Assembly (NCBI GenBank): GCA_947164965.1
Contig: CAMUYR010000002.1
Span: 62,001 to 126,000, forward strand
Source of the DNA: an uncultured Prevotella sp.
Lineage (GTDB): Bacteria > Bacteroidota > Bacteroidia > Bacteroidales > Bacteroidaceae
Direction: 5' to 3'
Length of the DNA stretch: 64,000 nt
The notes beneath the pieces are model-generated. The model saw nothing but the letters and a program-made list of their open reading frames with translations, had not been told where the DNA came from and made no database searches. Both the position numbers and the translations under genes were made by a program. This document shows positions 1-8,943 of the stretch, in pieces (the first letter of the stretch is position 1; each line of letters begins with the position of its first letter).

Positions 1-796
1 TGACATTGGGACGTGTGGTATTCAACAAGGTGTCTGTATTTACTGAGGTGGTAGGATACAAATCCTTTGTCATCTCTTTCCATTCCTGCTCCAGATAGAA
101 ATCATAATCGACGATATTGGAGGCTGTCTTCTCAAACGAGGCAATGAAGCTAAAGACAGGGTTGATAGCAGCATGGTTCAGAAACTGGTTCTGCGAATAG
201 TACACCTGACCGATATTCGTTGTCGACTCTGACAATCCGCCTCGGATACCAATTACCATCAAAGGGATGAAGAGTATGGCTATAATGGTCTCAACAAGAC
301 GCATTCTGCTTGGGAAGATGTTCCAATGTGGACGAGTATAAACCCAATAGAACAGAACTGTCAGCAGAATAACCAACAGCAGGCGTACCAACAGATAGCC
401 TCCAGATACACTGGCCATTGCCTCAGTAGGAGTCTCCAGATATTGTAGACAACTGGCGTCAAGTTTGAAATTCCAAAAAGCATATAGACTGGTGTCTGCC
501 ACAAAAGCAAGGGCTAACGCCAGGGAGATGATAGCATAATAGACTTTCAGAATATTGCGGAGAATACCGATCTTCTTGACATATACTGACACCAAGGCAC
601 ACAAGAAAGGAACGATGATGAGATAGAGCGACATGCTCATATCAAGAGTCAGCCCATGCCAAGTGACCTGTAGCATATCGATAAAGGAAAACGTCTGACC
701 ACCTATATTGCAAAGCATAAACACCCACTTAGCTACTATAAAGATAACCAAGGTGAGCAAGTAGGTCTTTATGAGATATAGGACTCGTTGCAACAT
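1..796 (-). CDS. LTA synthase-like membrane protein, N-terminal part (3' end outside window)
   Basis: Reading the minus strand from an ATG at 796 gives an uninterrupted frame to the window edge (about 265 codons). The translation starts MLQRVLYLIKTYLLTLVIF and has about five hydrophobic segments separated by short loops, then a soluble stretch (YYSQNQFLNHAAINPVFSF). This layout is typical of the membrane half of the phosphoglycerol transferase/LTA synthase (MdoB-like) sulfatase-fold family in Bacteroidetes; the catalytic sulfatase domain would lie beyond position 1. The start lies 5 bases after the stop of the upstream ABC exporter gene, so the two are probably co-transcribed in an envelope-related operon. 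The family call rests on the membrane layout and the NQF/NHAAINP region, since no catalytic residue is visible. Confidence 0.68.
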   Translation of the reverse strand, partial: MLQRVLYLIKTYLLTLVIFIVAKWVFMLCNIGGQTFSFIDMLQVTWHGLTLDMSMSLYLIIVPFLCALVSVYVKKIGILRNILKVYYAIISLALALAFVADTSLYAFWNFKLDASCLQYLETPTEAMASVSGGYLLVRLLLVILLTVLFYWVYTRPHWNIFPSRMRLVETIIAILFIPLMVIGIRGGLSESTTNIGQVYYSQNQFLNHAAINPVFSFIASFEKTASNIVDYDFYLEQEWKEMTKDLYPTTSVNTDTLLNTTRPNV

Positions 797-801
797 ACTG
801 T

Positions 802-2631
802 TTACAGACTTTGCATATCGTTCAGTTTCTTGTAGTAGCCATCAAAGGACAGCAATTCGTCGTGTGTTCCTCGTTCCACAATACGACCTTCGTGCAGCAC
901 ACATATCTCATCGGCATTCTTGATGGTGCTCAGTCTGTGGGCAATAGCTACTGTTGTACGTGTCTTCATCAGGTGTTCCAAAGCATCCTGCACCAGTCGT
1001 TCACTCTCTGTATCAAGAGCTGAGGTAGCCTCATCGAGAATCAAGATAGGCGGATTCTTCAGAATAGCACGGGCAATAGATACTCGCTGGCGTTGACCAC
1101 CAGAGAGTCTGCCACCACGATCACCGATATTGGTATCAAACCCTTGTTCCGACTGTGTGATAAAATCGTAGGCATTGGCTATCTTCGCAGCCTCAGCAAT
1201 CTGCTCGTCTGTAGCATTATCCACACCAAACGAGATATTATTGCGGAAGGAATCGTTAAACAGGATTGCCTCCTGATTAACATTACCTATCAATTGACGC
1301 AAATCGAAGATACCTAACTCCTTGACATTGATACCATCAATCAGTACCTCACCTTCCTGTACATCATAATAGCGAGGTATCAGATCGACCAAGGTCGACT
1401 TACCACTACCCGACTGTCCCACAATGGCTATCGTTTTTCCTTTGGGAATCACGAGATTGATATCCTTGAGAATCCATTGGTCAGCATAGCGGAACGACAC
1501 ATGACGGAACTCTATCTGATGTTCGAAAGCAGCAATATGCTTTGGTTGTGCCACTTCCTGAATAGTATTCTCTGCCAACAGAATCTTGTCGACACGTTCC
1601 ATAGAAGCCAGACCCTTGGGGATATTATAACCAGCCTTAGAGAAATCCTTCAGAGGATTGATAATACTATAGAGCATCACCATATAGTAAATAAAGATAG
1701 GACCAGACAGCGCCTGATAGTTGAGAACCAACACGCCACCAAACCACAGCACGATGACAATCATGATAGTTCCTAGGAACTCTGACATCGGATGAGCTGA
1801 CGACTGACGGATATTAACTCGCATGATGTCGTCACGATAGGAAGAGTTGATCTGGTCGAAGCGACGATTCATTTTCTGTTCTGCACAGAAAGCCTTGATA
1901 ATACGCAGTCCACCCAGTGTTTCTTCCACTTGGCTCATCGTGTCACTCCAAAGGGCTTGTGCCTTGATGCTTTGCGCCTTCAGCTTTCTACCCACATATC
2001 CCATAAACCAGCCCATGATGGGCACAATGATAAGGGTAAAGAGCGTCAGTTGCCAGGATATAAAGATCAGTGCTGCAAAGTAGCTGATAATCAGAATGGG
2101 ATTCTTGAAAAGCATCTCCAAACTAGACATAATACTATTCTCTATCTCCTGCACATCACCACTCATACGTGCTATGATATCACCCTTGCGCTCTTCTGAA
2201 AAGAAGCCTAAAGGCAGCGATGTTATTTTCTGATAGAGTTGATTGCGAATATCTCGAACCACACCAGTACGGATAGGGATGATGGTGGCTGCAGACAGGA
2301 AATAAGCACCTGTCTTAAGGAAAGTAGTAACGGCTAGGAACAAGCCTATCAGCAATAAGGTCGTTGTCTGCCCATAGTCAGCTATCAACCCGTTGACGTA
2401 GTAATTCATGTTGTTCAACAGCACCGTCTGTACATTACTCCAATCCCAAGCCATCACGGAAGTGGCCGTCTCAGCATCACTCGTTTGGAACAATATCTGC
2501 AGGATAGGGATAAGCGCAGCAAATGAAAAAATGTTCAATATGGCTGATAGGATATTGAACACCACAGACAATATCAGGTATTTTTTATAGGGCGGAATAA
2601 ATCGCCTGAGTACATTCAGAAATTCTTTCAT
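802..2631 (-). CDS. ABC exporter, fused permease-ATPase (MsbA-like)
   Basis: A 609-aa half-transporter that would homodimerise in the inner membrane and export a lipid or other hydrophobic substrate using ATP. Residues 1-345 form a six-helix ABC exporter membrane domain. The nucleotide-binding domain follows, with Walker A GQSGSGKST (405-413), Q-loop near Q453, signature LSGGQ (509-513), Walker B ILILDEAT (529-536) and the switch His at 565. Length and order match MsbA/MDR-type proteins. Its start overlaps the end of miaB by 4 bases (ATGA), indicating translational coupling, and an LTA-synthase-like gene follows directly. The substrate cannot be told from sequence; lipid A core or a peptide are both possible. 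Confidence 0.93.
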   Translation of the reverse strand: MKEFLNVLRRFIPPYKKYLILSVVFNILSAILNIFSFAALIPILQILFQTSDAETATSVMAWDWSNVQTVLLNNMNYYVNGLIADYGQTTTLLLIGLFLAVTTFLKTGAYFLSAATIIPIRTGVVRDIRNQLYQKITSLPLGFFSEERKGDIIARMSGDVQEIENSIMSSLEMLFKNPILIISYFAALIFISWQLTLFTLIIVPIMGWFMGYVGRKLKAQSIKAQALWSDTMSQVEETLGGLRIIKAFCAEQKMNRRFDQINSSYRDDIMRVNIRQSSAHPMSEFLGTIMIVIVLWFGGVLVLNYQALSGPIFIYYMVMLYSIINPLKDFSKAGYNIPKGLASMERVDKILLAENTIQEVAQPKHIAAFEHQIEFRHVSFRYADQWILKDINLVIPKGKTIAIVGQSGSGKSTLVDLIPRYYDVQEGEVLIDGINVKELGIFDLRQLIGNVNQEAILFNDSFRNNISFGVDNATDEQIAEAAKIANAYDFITQSEQGFDTNIGDRGGRLSGGQRQRVSIARAILKNPPILILDEATSALDTESERLVQDALEHLMKTRTTVAIAHRLSTIKNADEICVLHEGRIVERGTHDELLSFDGYYKKLNDMQSL

Positions 2632-3968
2632 ATAATCTCACCCAATAATGTTGCACTTGTACTGCCTGTAATGCGCACTCTGACCGTTTCACCGATATGG
2701 TGGCCTGCCTTGTCCATCACCACAGCCTTATTCTGCTCCGTACGACCCATCAGCTGTTCACGACTGCGCTTTGAGAAGCCTTCTATCAGCACATCAAACT
2801 CCTTACCCTCATCCTTCTTGTTCTGCTGGGCAGAAATCTCCGTCTGAAGTGCTATCAATTCATTGAGTCGGCGTATCTTCTCTTCCTCTGGCACATCATC
2901 AGGCAGATGCTTGGAGGCATAGGTTCCTGGACGTTCTGAATACTTAAACATAAAGGCAGAGTCGTAGCCCACCTCACGCATCAGACTCAAAGAGAGCTGA
3001 TGGTCTTCCTCTGTCTCAGAATGGTAACCCACAAAAATATCCGTTGAGAGTCCACAGTCAGGAATGATACGGCGGATAGCCTCCACACGTCCCATATACC
3101 ACTCTCGAGTATACTTACGATTCATCAGTTTCAAGATACGGTCTGAACCGCTCTGCACTGGCAGATGGATGTGTTTGCAGACATTTGGCATCTCAGCAAT
3201 CACACGCAGTGTCTCATCACTCATATCCTTTGGATGACTCGTGGTAAAACGTATTCGCATCTCAGGAGCTTCCTCCGCTACTTTCCTCAGCAACTCAGGA
3301 AAAAGAATATCTTCCTCATCCCCCTGACATCGATAGCTGTTCACATTCTGTCCCAACAGGGTCACCTCCTTAAAACCACGGTCTCTCAAGTCGCGTACCT
3401 CTCGAAGAATACTCTCCAAGTCACGACTGCGTTCACGACCACGGGTATAAGGTACGATGCAATAATGACAGAAATTATTGCAACCACGCATAATGCTGAC
3501 AAAGCCTCCAATCTTGGCACCATGCAAGCGCTGAGGAACCACATCACGATAGGTCTCACTCGTACTGAGCTCGATGTTGATGGCCTTATGACCCGTCTCT
3601 GCCTGGGCTACCAAATCGGGCAACGACAGATAAGCATCAGGGCCAGCCACCAGGTCGGCATGATGATTCGTCAACAGGTCATCCTTCACACGCTCTGCCA
3701 TACAACCCAGGACGCCGATGATAAGGCCATTAGCTGTTGTCTTTTGGCTTTTAGCTCTTTGTCGACGTAGGGCATCAAGGGCCTCGAGGCGGTGGTAAAT
3801 CTTCTGTTCTGCATTATCTCGAACAGAGCAAGTATTCAGGAATACGGCGTCAGCATCATCCAACGTATCTGTAGCTTCATAGCCAGCCATCTGCATGACG
3901 CTGGCTACGACCTCAGAATCAGCTACATTCATCTGACAGCCGTAGGTCTCTATATATAATTTCTTCAT
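2628..3968 (-). CDS. miaB: tRNA-2-methylthio-N6-dimethylallyladenosine synthase MiaB
   Basis: A 446-aa radical-SAM methylthiotransferase that adds the 2-methylthio group to i6A37 of tRNAs reading UNN codons. The N-terminal UPF0004 domain carries the auxiliary-cluster cysteines C11, C47 and C89. The radical SAM motif is CNNFCHYC (C163, C167, C170), and the last ~65 residues form a TRAM RNA-binding domain. Length is normal for MiaB. It is the first gene of a three-gene minus-strand operon read from the divergent promoter at 3999-4006. One oddity is a short in-frame segment, RAKSQKTTANG (around residues 71-81), in the linker before C89. It is encoded by a dispersed sequence element also found in other genes of the window. 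Confidence 0.95.
   Translation of the reverse strand: MKKLYIETYGCQMNVADSEVVASVMQMAGYEATDTLDDADAVFLNTCSVRDNAEQKIYHRLEALDALRRQRAKSQKTTANGLIIGVLGCMAERVKDDLLTNHHADLVAGPDAYLSLPDLVAQAETGHKAINIELSTSETYRDVVPQRLHGAKIGGFVSIMRGCNNFCHYCIVPYTRGRERSRDLESILREVRDLRDRGFKEVTLLGQNVNSYRCQGDEEDILFPELLRKVAEEAPEMRIRFTTSHPKDMSDETLRVIAEMPNVCKHIHLPVQSGSDRILKLMNRKYTREWYMGRVEAIRRIIPDCGLSTDIFVGYHSETEEDHQLSLSLMREVGYDSAFMFKYSERPGTYASKHLPDDVPEEEKIRRLNELIALQTEISAQQNKKDEGKEFDVLIEGFSKRSREQLMGRTEQNKAVVMDKAGHHIGETVRVRITGSTSATLLGEII
3725..3755. repeat. Dispersed in-frame element (GCCAAAAGCTAATAGCC family) in miaB
   Basis: On the coding strand this reads GCTAAAAGCCAAAAGACAAC followed by AGCTAATGGCC. It is a diverged copy of a motif also present in the OPT transporter (6521-6560 and 7026-7055) and the RluA-type gene (18565-18600). 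It is translated as AKSQKTTANG in a linker between domains. Confidence 0.5.
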
Positions 3969-3993
3969 TATTTACCTTATTATATTTTAATTT

Positions 3994-4032
3994 GGGTGCA
4001 AAGTTACAACTTTTTTTCGTAACTTTGCACCC
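3994..4032. promoter_or_regulatory. Divergent promoter with perfect 14-bp inverted repeat
   Basis: GGGTGCAAAGTTAC at 3994-4007 is mirrored exactly by GTAACTTTGCACCC at 4019-4032. Each arm contains a Bacteroidetes -7 box TAACTTTG: minus strand at 3999-4006 for miaB and plus strand at 4020-4027 for the DUF3737 gene. The two transcripts would start within the spacer or just outside it and point away from each other. Confidence 0.75.
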
Positions 4033-4052
4033 ACTATTTAAAATATTAAGTG

Positions 4053-4904
4053 ATGATACTGATAAAAGATCAGAAATATGGAGGCGAACGTCCTTTGTTT
4101 GCCCAACACGACCTCAGGTTGGAGAACATTACGATTACAGACGGCGAGTCTGGCATCAAACAATGCCAAAATATGGAGGCCTACAATTGTAAGTTCTATG
4201 GCAAATATCCTTGGTGGCATGTTGACGGAGCTAAAATCGACAACTGCTACTTTGCTCCCGAATCACGCTCAGCCATCTGGTATACAAACGATATGGTGAT
4301 GACAAACTCACGCATAGACGGTCCTAAGTTCTTCCGAGAGATGAAGAATCTGACACTGGAAAACGTAGAGATTACCGATGCTGACGAGACCTTCTGGAAA
4401 GTGGATGGCATCAAGCTCAAGAACGTCAAACTACATGATGGTACCTACCCTTTTATGTTCAGCCAGAATATCTTTGTAGACGGATTGGAGAGTGATTCCA
4501 AATATGTGTTCCAATATTGCAAGAATGTTGAAGTACACCATGCCAAGATTGTGACTAAGGACTCCTTCTGGGAGTGTGAGAATGTCACTATCTACGATTC
4601 CGAGTTGGATGGTGAATATCTGGCATGGCACTCTAAGAACGTACGCCTGGTCAACTGCCACCTGGCAGGCGAACAGTTATTGTGCTACACCCAGAACCTG
4701 GTATTAGAGAACTGTACCATCGATGCCATGTGCGACCGAATGTTTGAATATTCTACAGTGGAGGCAGACATCCGCGGACACATCGAAAACATCAAGAATC
4801 CTACCAGTGGTCATATCATAGCAGACTCCATTGGCAGCATCACGATTGACGAGAATGTACGTCAGCCGAACAACTGTATTATTGAAGTAAGAGGTAAAAA
4901 ATAA
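4053..4904 (+). CDS. DUF3737 family protein
   Basis: A cytosolic protein of about 283 aa belonging to the DUF3737 family, whose biochemical function is unknown. The sequence is a regular succession of short strands of the type NVxLxNCxLxGxxxxxx with periodic Asn, Asp and Trp (KYPWWHVDGAKIDNCYF; LAWHSKNVRLVNCHLAG). This points to a right-handed parallel beta-helix, and there is no signal peptide. The ATG at 4053 is preferred; a GTG directly before it at 4050 is also in frame. The promoter box TAACTTTG lies at 4020-4027. The gene is followed after 8 bases by a PatB/MalY-type aminotransferase, so the two probably form an operon. Confidence 0.85.
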   Translation: MILIKDQKYGGERPLFAQHDLRLENITITDGESGIKQCQNMEAYNCKFYGKYPWWHVDGAKIDNCYFAPESRSAIWYTNDMVMTNSRIDGPKFFREMKNLTLENVEITDADETFWKVDGIKLKNVKLHDGTYPFMFSQNIFVDGLESDSKYVFQYCKNVEVHHAKIVTKDSFWECENVTIYDSELDGEYLAWHSKNVRLVNCHLAGEQLLCYTQNLVLENCTIDAMCDRMFEYSTVEADIRGHIENIKNPTSGHIIADSIGSITIDENVRQPNNCIIEVRGKK

Positions 4905-4912
4905 TAGGTAAG

Positions 4913-6067
4913 ATGTACGATTTTGACCAACTCATAGAACGAAGGAATACAGGGTGTGTCAAGTGGGATGAAATGCCATCCCCCGATGTCATCCCCTTAT
5001 GGGTGGCTGACATGGACTTTGCTGTAGCTCCTGCTATTCAGGAGGCGATCTGCCAGCGTGCCCAACATCCCATCTTCGCTTATACCTATGTACAAGACGA
5101 CTACTATGATGCTGTTATCTCCTGGTACGAACGACGCCACCATTGGAAGATAGAGCGTGAATGGATACTTTATACCATTGGTGTGGTGCCAGCCATGTCG
5201 GTAGCTGTCAAGGCACTGACGATGCCTGGTGAGAAGGTGCTCATCCTCTCGCCCGACTACAACTGCTTCTTCTCTAGCATCAAGAACAATGGTTGCGAGA
5301 TAGTAGAGAGCGTGCTGCAATTCAACGACAACAGCCGTCGCTTTGAAGTAGACTGGCAGGATTTCGAGCAGCAGTGTGCAGATGACAAATGCACCGTTTT
5401 CTTGCTTTGCAGTCCTCACAACCCAACTGGTCGTGTCTGGACGCCTGAGGAATTGGGGCGGATGAGCGACATCTGTCGAAAATACCAAGTGCGTATCGTT
5501 TCCGACGAGATACACTGTGAACTCATCATGCCTGGCCATACATTCTGTACGATAGGTTCGATAGATACAGATGCCATCATCCTCAGTTCACCATCTAAGT
5601 CTTTCAATATAGCAGGTCTTCAGATGGCCAATATCATCTGCAAAGATGCTGCAACGCGTCGTCGATTGGATCGTGCCATTAATATTAATGAGGTATGCGA
5701 TGTCAACCCCTTTGCACCTGAAGCTGTCAAGGCCGCCTATAATGAGAGCGAGGATTGGGTAGACGCCCTGAACCTATATCTATGGGATAATTATCAGGCT
5801 TTGTGCGATTTCTGCTCGAAGCATCTGCCACAATGGAAAGTCATGCCATTGGAAGGCACCTATCTCGTCTGGATTGATGTCAGTGCATGTTGTGATTCTG
5901 TCGCCACATACTGCGAAGAAATACTGAAGATAGCGAAAGTATGGCTGAATCCTGGCACTATGTACGGTCCTAAATCAGGCGAGGGCTACATTCGCATCAA
6001 TTTAGCCTGCCCTCGCAGTCGACTGATAGAAGCACTTGAAAGAATTAAAAACACCATAAAACAATGA
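4913..6067 (+). CDS. MalY/PatB family PLP-dependent aminotransferase (cystathionine beta-lyase-like)
   Basis: A 384-aa fold-type I PLP enzyme of the MalY/PatB branch, which in characterised members cleaves C-S bonds (cystathionine or cysteine S-conjugates). The Schiff-base lysine is K229 in SSPSKSFNIAGLQ. SDEIHCEL (197-204) holds the PLP-contacting Asp, and CSPHNPTGRVW (166-176) is the substrate-binding loop. VIPLWVADMDF near residue 26 is typical of this subgroup. It lies between the DUF3737 gene and an OPT-family oligopeptide transporter, and its last 4 bases overlap the transporter start (ATGA). A peptide-uptake and sulfur-amino-acid breakdown unit is a reasonable reading. Assignment to the subgroup is firm; the natural substrate is not. 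Confidence 0.9.
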   Translation: MYDFDQLIERRNTGCVKWDEMPSPDVIPLWVADMDFAVAPAIQEAICQRAQHPIFAYTYVQDDYYDAVISWYERRHHWKIEREWILYTIGVVPAMSVAVKALTMPGEKVLILSPDYNCFFSSIKNNGCEIVESVLQFNDNSRRFEVDWQDFEQQCADDKCTVFLLCSPHNPTGRVWTPEELGRMSDICRKYQVRIVSDEIHCELIMPGHTFCTIGSIDTDAIILSSPSKSFNIAGLQMANIICKDAATRRRLDRAININEVCDVNPFAPEAVKAAYNESEDWVDALNLYLWDNYQALCDFCSKHLPQWKVMPLEGTYLVWIDVSACCDSVATYCEEILKIAKVWLNPGTMYGPKSGEGYIRINLACPRSRLIEALERIKNTIKQ

Positions 6068-7977
6068 AACAGAAAAACGAAGTCAATGCATGGTCAGTCA
6101 CCTGGGGTGTCCTCATGGCTGTGCTCTTTTCGGCTGCTGCTGCCTATCTGGGATTGAAGGTAGGCCAAGTTTTCGAGGCAGCAATACCTATTGCCATCAT
6201 AGCAGTCGGTGTATCTGCTGCCGCCAAGCGTAGCAATGCCTTACGAGAGAATGTCATCATTCAGAGCATCGGTGCCTGTTCCGGTGCTGTGGTAGCGGGA
6301 GCCATCTTCACACTTCCCGCCATCTACATCCTGCAGGCCAAATATCCTGAGATGAGTGCTGATTTCCTCAAGATATTCATCGCTTCTCTGCTAGGTGGTG
6401 TGCTCGGTATCCTGTTCTTGATACCATTCCGCAAATATTTTGTAGAGGCACCACAGGAACAGTTTCCCTTCCCTGAGGCCACAGCTACCACTCAAGTGTT
6501 GAAGAGTGGCGAGAACGATAACAGCCAAGAGCCAAAAGCTAATAGCCAAAGCCAGGCCAAGCCCCTCTTGATAGCTGGTCTTGTGGGTGGTCTCTATGAC
6601 TTCATCGTGGCTACCTTTGGTTGGTGGAATGAGAATGTGACAAGTCGCATGTTACCATGGGGTGACGAAGTGGCAGAGAAAGCCAAACTGGTATTCAAAA
6701 ACAATACGGGAGCTGCAGTATTAGGTCTTGGGTATATTATCGGTTTCCGCTATGCACTCATTATCACCCTCGGTTCATTGTTCGTATGGTGGTTAGTGGT
6801 TCCTGGCATGGCACTGCTCTTCCCTGACACCGTATTAAACCAATGGACACCCAGCATCACAACAGCTGTTGGCCAAATGTCACCAGAACAGATCTTCGTA
6901 TCGTATGGCAAGTCAATTGGTATCGGAGCCATCGCGATGGCTGGTATCATTGGCATCATCAAGTCGTGGGGCGTTATCAAGAGTGCCATTGGTCTGGCCA
7001 CCAAGGCTGGCGACAGCGCTGCTAACGGCCAAGAGCCAAAAGCAAATAGCCAGGACCTTCCCTTCCGCTTGATTGCCATTGCAGCTATTGCCACCCTCAT
7101 CATCACCTTCTTTTTCTTCTGGTTTGGTGTGATGGATGGCAATCTGCTCTTTGCTGCAGTAGCTATTATCCTGACAGCGGTCATTGCCTTCCTCTTCACA
7201 ACAGTCGCAGCAAATGCCATTGCCATAGTGGGTTCCAACCCCGTTTCCGGCATGACACTTATGACACTTATTCTGGCCTCTGTCGTTTTGGTGGCTGTAG
7301 GTCTAAAGGGAACGGAGGGAATGGTTGCTGCACTCATTATGGGTGGTGTGGTATGTACAGCCCTTTCTATGGCAGGCTCATTTATTACCGACCTGAAGAT
7401 AGGTTACTGGTGTGGTACTCAACCTAAGAAACAGGAGACATGGAAATTCTTAGGAACACTGGTATCTGCAGCTACCGTTGGTGGTGTCATGATGCTGCTC
7501 AACGAGACCTACGGTTTTGCTTCAGGAGCGTTAGCTGCCCCTCAAGCTAATGCGATGGCAGCTGTTATCGACCCACTGATGAATGGTGTTGGAGCACCCT
7601 GGGCTCTCTACGCCATTGGTGCTGTCATTGCCATCATACTGACGTTCTGTAAGATTCCTGCCTTGGCTTTCGCCTTAGGTATGTTTATTCCCATGGAGCT
7701 GAATGTTCCCCTGCTGATTGGCGGAGCTGTCAACTGGTATGTTACCAGCCGTTCTAAGGATGCAGAAGTCAACAAGCAGCGTGGTGAGCATGGTAACCTG
7801 ATAGCCTCTGGCTTCATAGCTGGTGGTGCTCTGATGGGTGTTATCAGTGCTCTGCTCCGATTCGGAGGAATCTCCTTTGATTATAGTGCATGGTGGGCTA
7901 ATCCTATGAGCGAGTTCTGTTCATTGGTGGCCTACATCCTGTTGATTGCCTACTTCATTCGCGCCACAAAACGATAA
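6064..7977 (+). CDS. OPT family oligopeptide transporter
   Basis: A 637-aa polytopic inner-membrane protein with about 14-16 hydrophobic segments and the OPT-family motif SNPVSGMT (391-398). Family members import di- to oligopeptides or metal-chelate compounds by proton coupling. The start codon overlaps the stop of the aminotransferase gene, suggesting joint expression. Two hydrophilic loops, residues 153-165 and 321-330, contain nearly the same peptide QEPKANSQ, which OPT homologues would not be expected to share. Both come from a dispersed nucleotide element. The 3' end faces xerD with 5 bases between the stop codons. Confidence 0.92.
   Translation: MKQKNEVNAWSVTWGVLMAVLFSAAAAYLGLKVGQVFEAAIPIAIIAVGVSAAAKRSNALRENVIIQSIGACSGAVVAGAIFTLPAIYILQAKYPEMSADFLKIFIASLLGGVLGILFLIPFRKYFVEAPQEQFPFPEATATTQVLKSGENDNSQEPKANSQSQAKPLLIAGLVGGLYDFIVATFGWWNENVTSRMLPWGDEVAEKAKLVFKNNTGAAVLGLGYIIGFRYALIITLGSLFVWWLVVPGMALLFPDTVLNQWTPSITTAVGQMSPEQIFVSYGKSIGIGAIAMAGIIGIIKSWGVIKSAIGLATKAGDSAANGQEPKANSQDLPFRLIAIAAIATLIITFFFFWFGVMDGNLLFAAVAIILTAVIAFLFTTVAANAIAIVGSNPVSGMTLMTLILASVVLVAVGLKGTEGMVAALIMGGVVCTALSMAGSFITDLKIGYWCGTQPKKQETWKFLGTLVSAATVGGVMMLLNETYGFASGALAAPQANAMAAVIDPLMNGVGAPWALYAIGAVIAIILTFCKIPALAFALGMFIPMELNVPLLIGGAVNWYVTSRSKDAEVNKQRGEHGNLIASGFIAGGALMGVISALLRFGGISFDYSAWWANPMSEFCSLVAYILLIAYFIRATKR
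6521..6560. repeat. Dispersed in-frame element, copy 1 in OPT gene
   Basis: Contains AGCCAAGAGCCAAAAGCTAA followed by TAGCC, translated SQEPKANSQ in a hydrophilic loop. It is nearly identical to the copy 500 bases downstream and related to copies in miaB and the RluA-type gene. Confidence 0.6.
7026..7055. repeat. Dispersed in-frame element, copy 2 in OPT gene
   Basis: Contains GGCCAAGAGCCAAAAGCAAA followed by TAGCC, translated GQEPKANSQ. The same reading frame is used as in copy 1, and it again falls in a loop between membrane segments. Confidence 0.6.
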
Positions 7978-7982
7978 GCTGT

Positions 7983-8897
7983 TTATCGCTTCATGTTGCG
8001 AGGATGATGCTCTAAAATCTGCTCTCGTAACGTAGACATATCAATATGGGTATAAATCTCGGTGGTGCCGATACTTTCGTGACCAAGCATAGCTTGAATT
8101 GCACGAAGGTCGGCACCACCTTCTAACAGGGCAGTTGCAAAGGAATGGCGGAGGGTATGAGGTGAGATAGTCTTCTGGATGCCCGCCAACTCAGCCTGCT
8201 GTTTAATCATAATCAGAATCATGGTACGTGTCAGATGGGCACCTCGACGATTCAGAAACACATAATCTTCCTCACCAGGCTTTATCTTCATCGCTTTACG
8301 GTAGCCAAACCAAAAATCCAACTCCTTGATTGCCTTTGGCGAAATAGGCACCAGACGTTCTTTGGATCCCTTTCCAAACACACGAATATACTGTTCCTGA
8401 AGATAGAGATCCGTCAATTTCAGATTGACAAGTTCACTTACTCGCAAACCACAGGAGAACAACACCTCAATAATGGCTCTGTTGCGGTGTCCCTCCCACT
8501 TGGACAGGTCGATGCTGCCCTCTAACAAATCTACTTCATCGGCACTCAACACTTCTGGCAGATGTTGTCCTAACACAGGTGATTCCAACAGTTCTGACGG
8601 GTCGTCATCACGATAGCCATCCAATTGAAGAAAACGGAAAAACGAACGGACACCACTCAGAATACGACATTGAGAACGGGCATGAATACCTATATCATGC
8701 AGACCTGCAGCAAAGTGTTGCAGATCATCCAGTGTCACATCCTGAACAGCCTTATCACCTTCCTCCAAATAGGTCAGCAACTTCTGCAAATCACGTTCAT
8801 AAGCATCCAACGTATTAGCCGAATAACCACGCTGCAGTTTCAAGTAGCGTCGATAGCCTTTTACAATATTTGTCAGCGAATTCTTGCTTATTTCCAT
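7983..8897 (-). CDS. xerD: Tyrosine recombinase XerD
   Basis: A 304-aa site-specific tyrosine recombinase that, with XerC, resolves chromosome dimers at dif. The N-terminal SAM-like core-binding domain spans about residues 5-90. The catalytic domain carries R152 (CGLRVSEL), K176 (FGKGSKERLVP), H247 and R250 (SPHTLRHSFA), H273 (LGH) and nucleophile Y282. The ATG at 8897 is chosen because the longer frame would run through the divergent promoter at 8907-8926 and add 27 residues unlike the family. Length is typical of XerD. No integrase-type context such as att sites or phage genes is nearby, so a housekeeping role is likely. Confidence 0.92.
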   Translation of the reverse strand: MEISKNSLTNIVKGYRRYLKLQRGYSANTLDAYERDLQKLLTYLEEGDKAVQDVTLDDLQHFAAGLHDIGIHARSQCRILSGVRSFFRFLQLDGYRDDDPSELLESPVLGQHLPEVLSADEVDLLEGSIDLSKWEGHRNRAIIEVLFSCGLRVSELVNLKLTDLYLQEQYIRVFGKGSKERLVPISPKAIKELDFWFGYRKAMKIKPGEEDYVFLNRRGAHLTRTMILIMIKQQAELAGIQKTISPHTLRHSFATALLEGGADLRAIQAMLGHESIGTTEIYTHIDMSTLREQILEHHPRNMKR

Positions 8898-8906
8898 TTT
8901 ATTATG

Positions 8907-8926
8907 TATCTTTGCCTGCAAAATTA
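8907..8926. promoter_or_regulatory. Divergent promoters for xerD and aroQ
   Basis: TATCTTTG at 8907-8914 is a plus-strand -7 box for aroQ (ATG at 8944). CAAAATTA at 8919-8926 reads TAATTTTG on the minus strand and would serve xerD (ATG at 8897). The two boxes are only 4 bases apart, so the two promoters probably compete for RNA polymerase. Confidence 0.6.
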
Positions 8927-8943
8927 ATAAAAAATGCTGAAAT

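Noticed and set aside
7972..7988. Hairpin CGATAA/TTATCG spanning the stop codons of the OPT and xerD genes
   Set aside because: Six base pairs with no T-run; too weak to call a terminator and probably chance from two similar ends (KR-stop).
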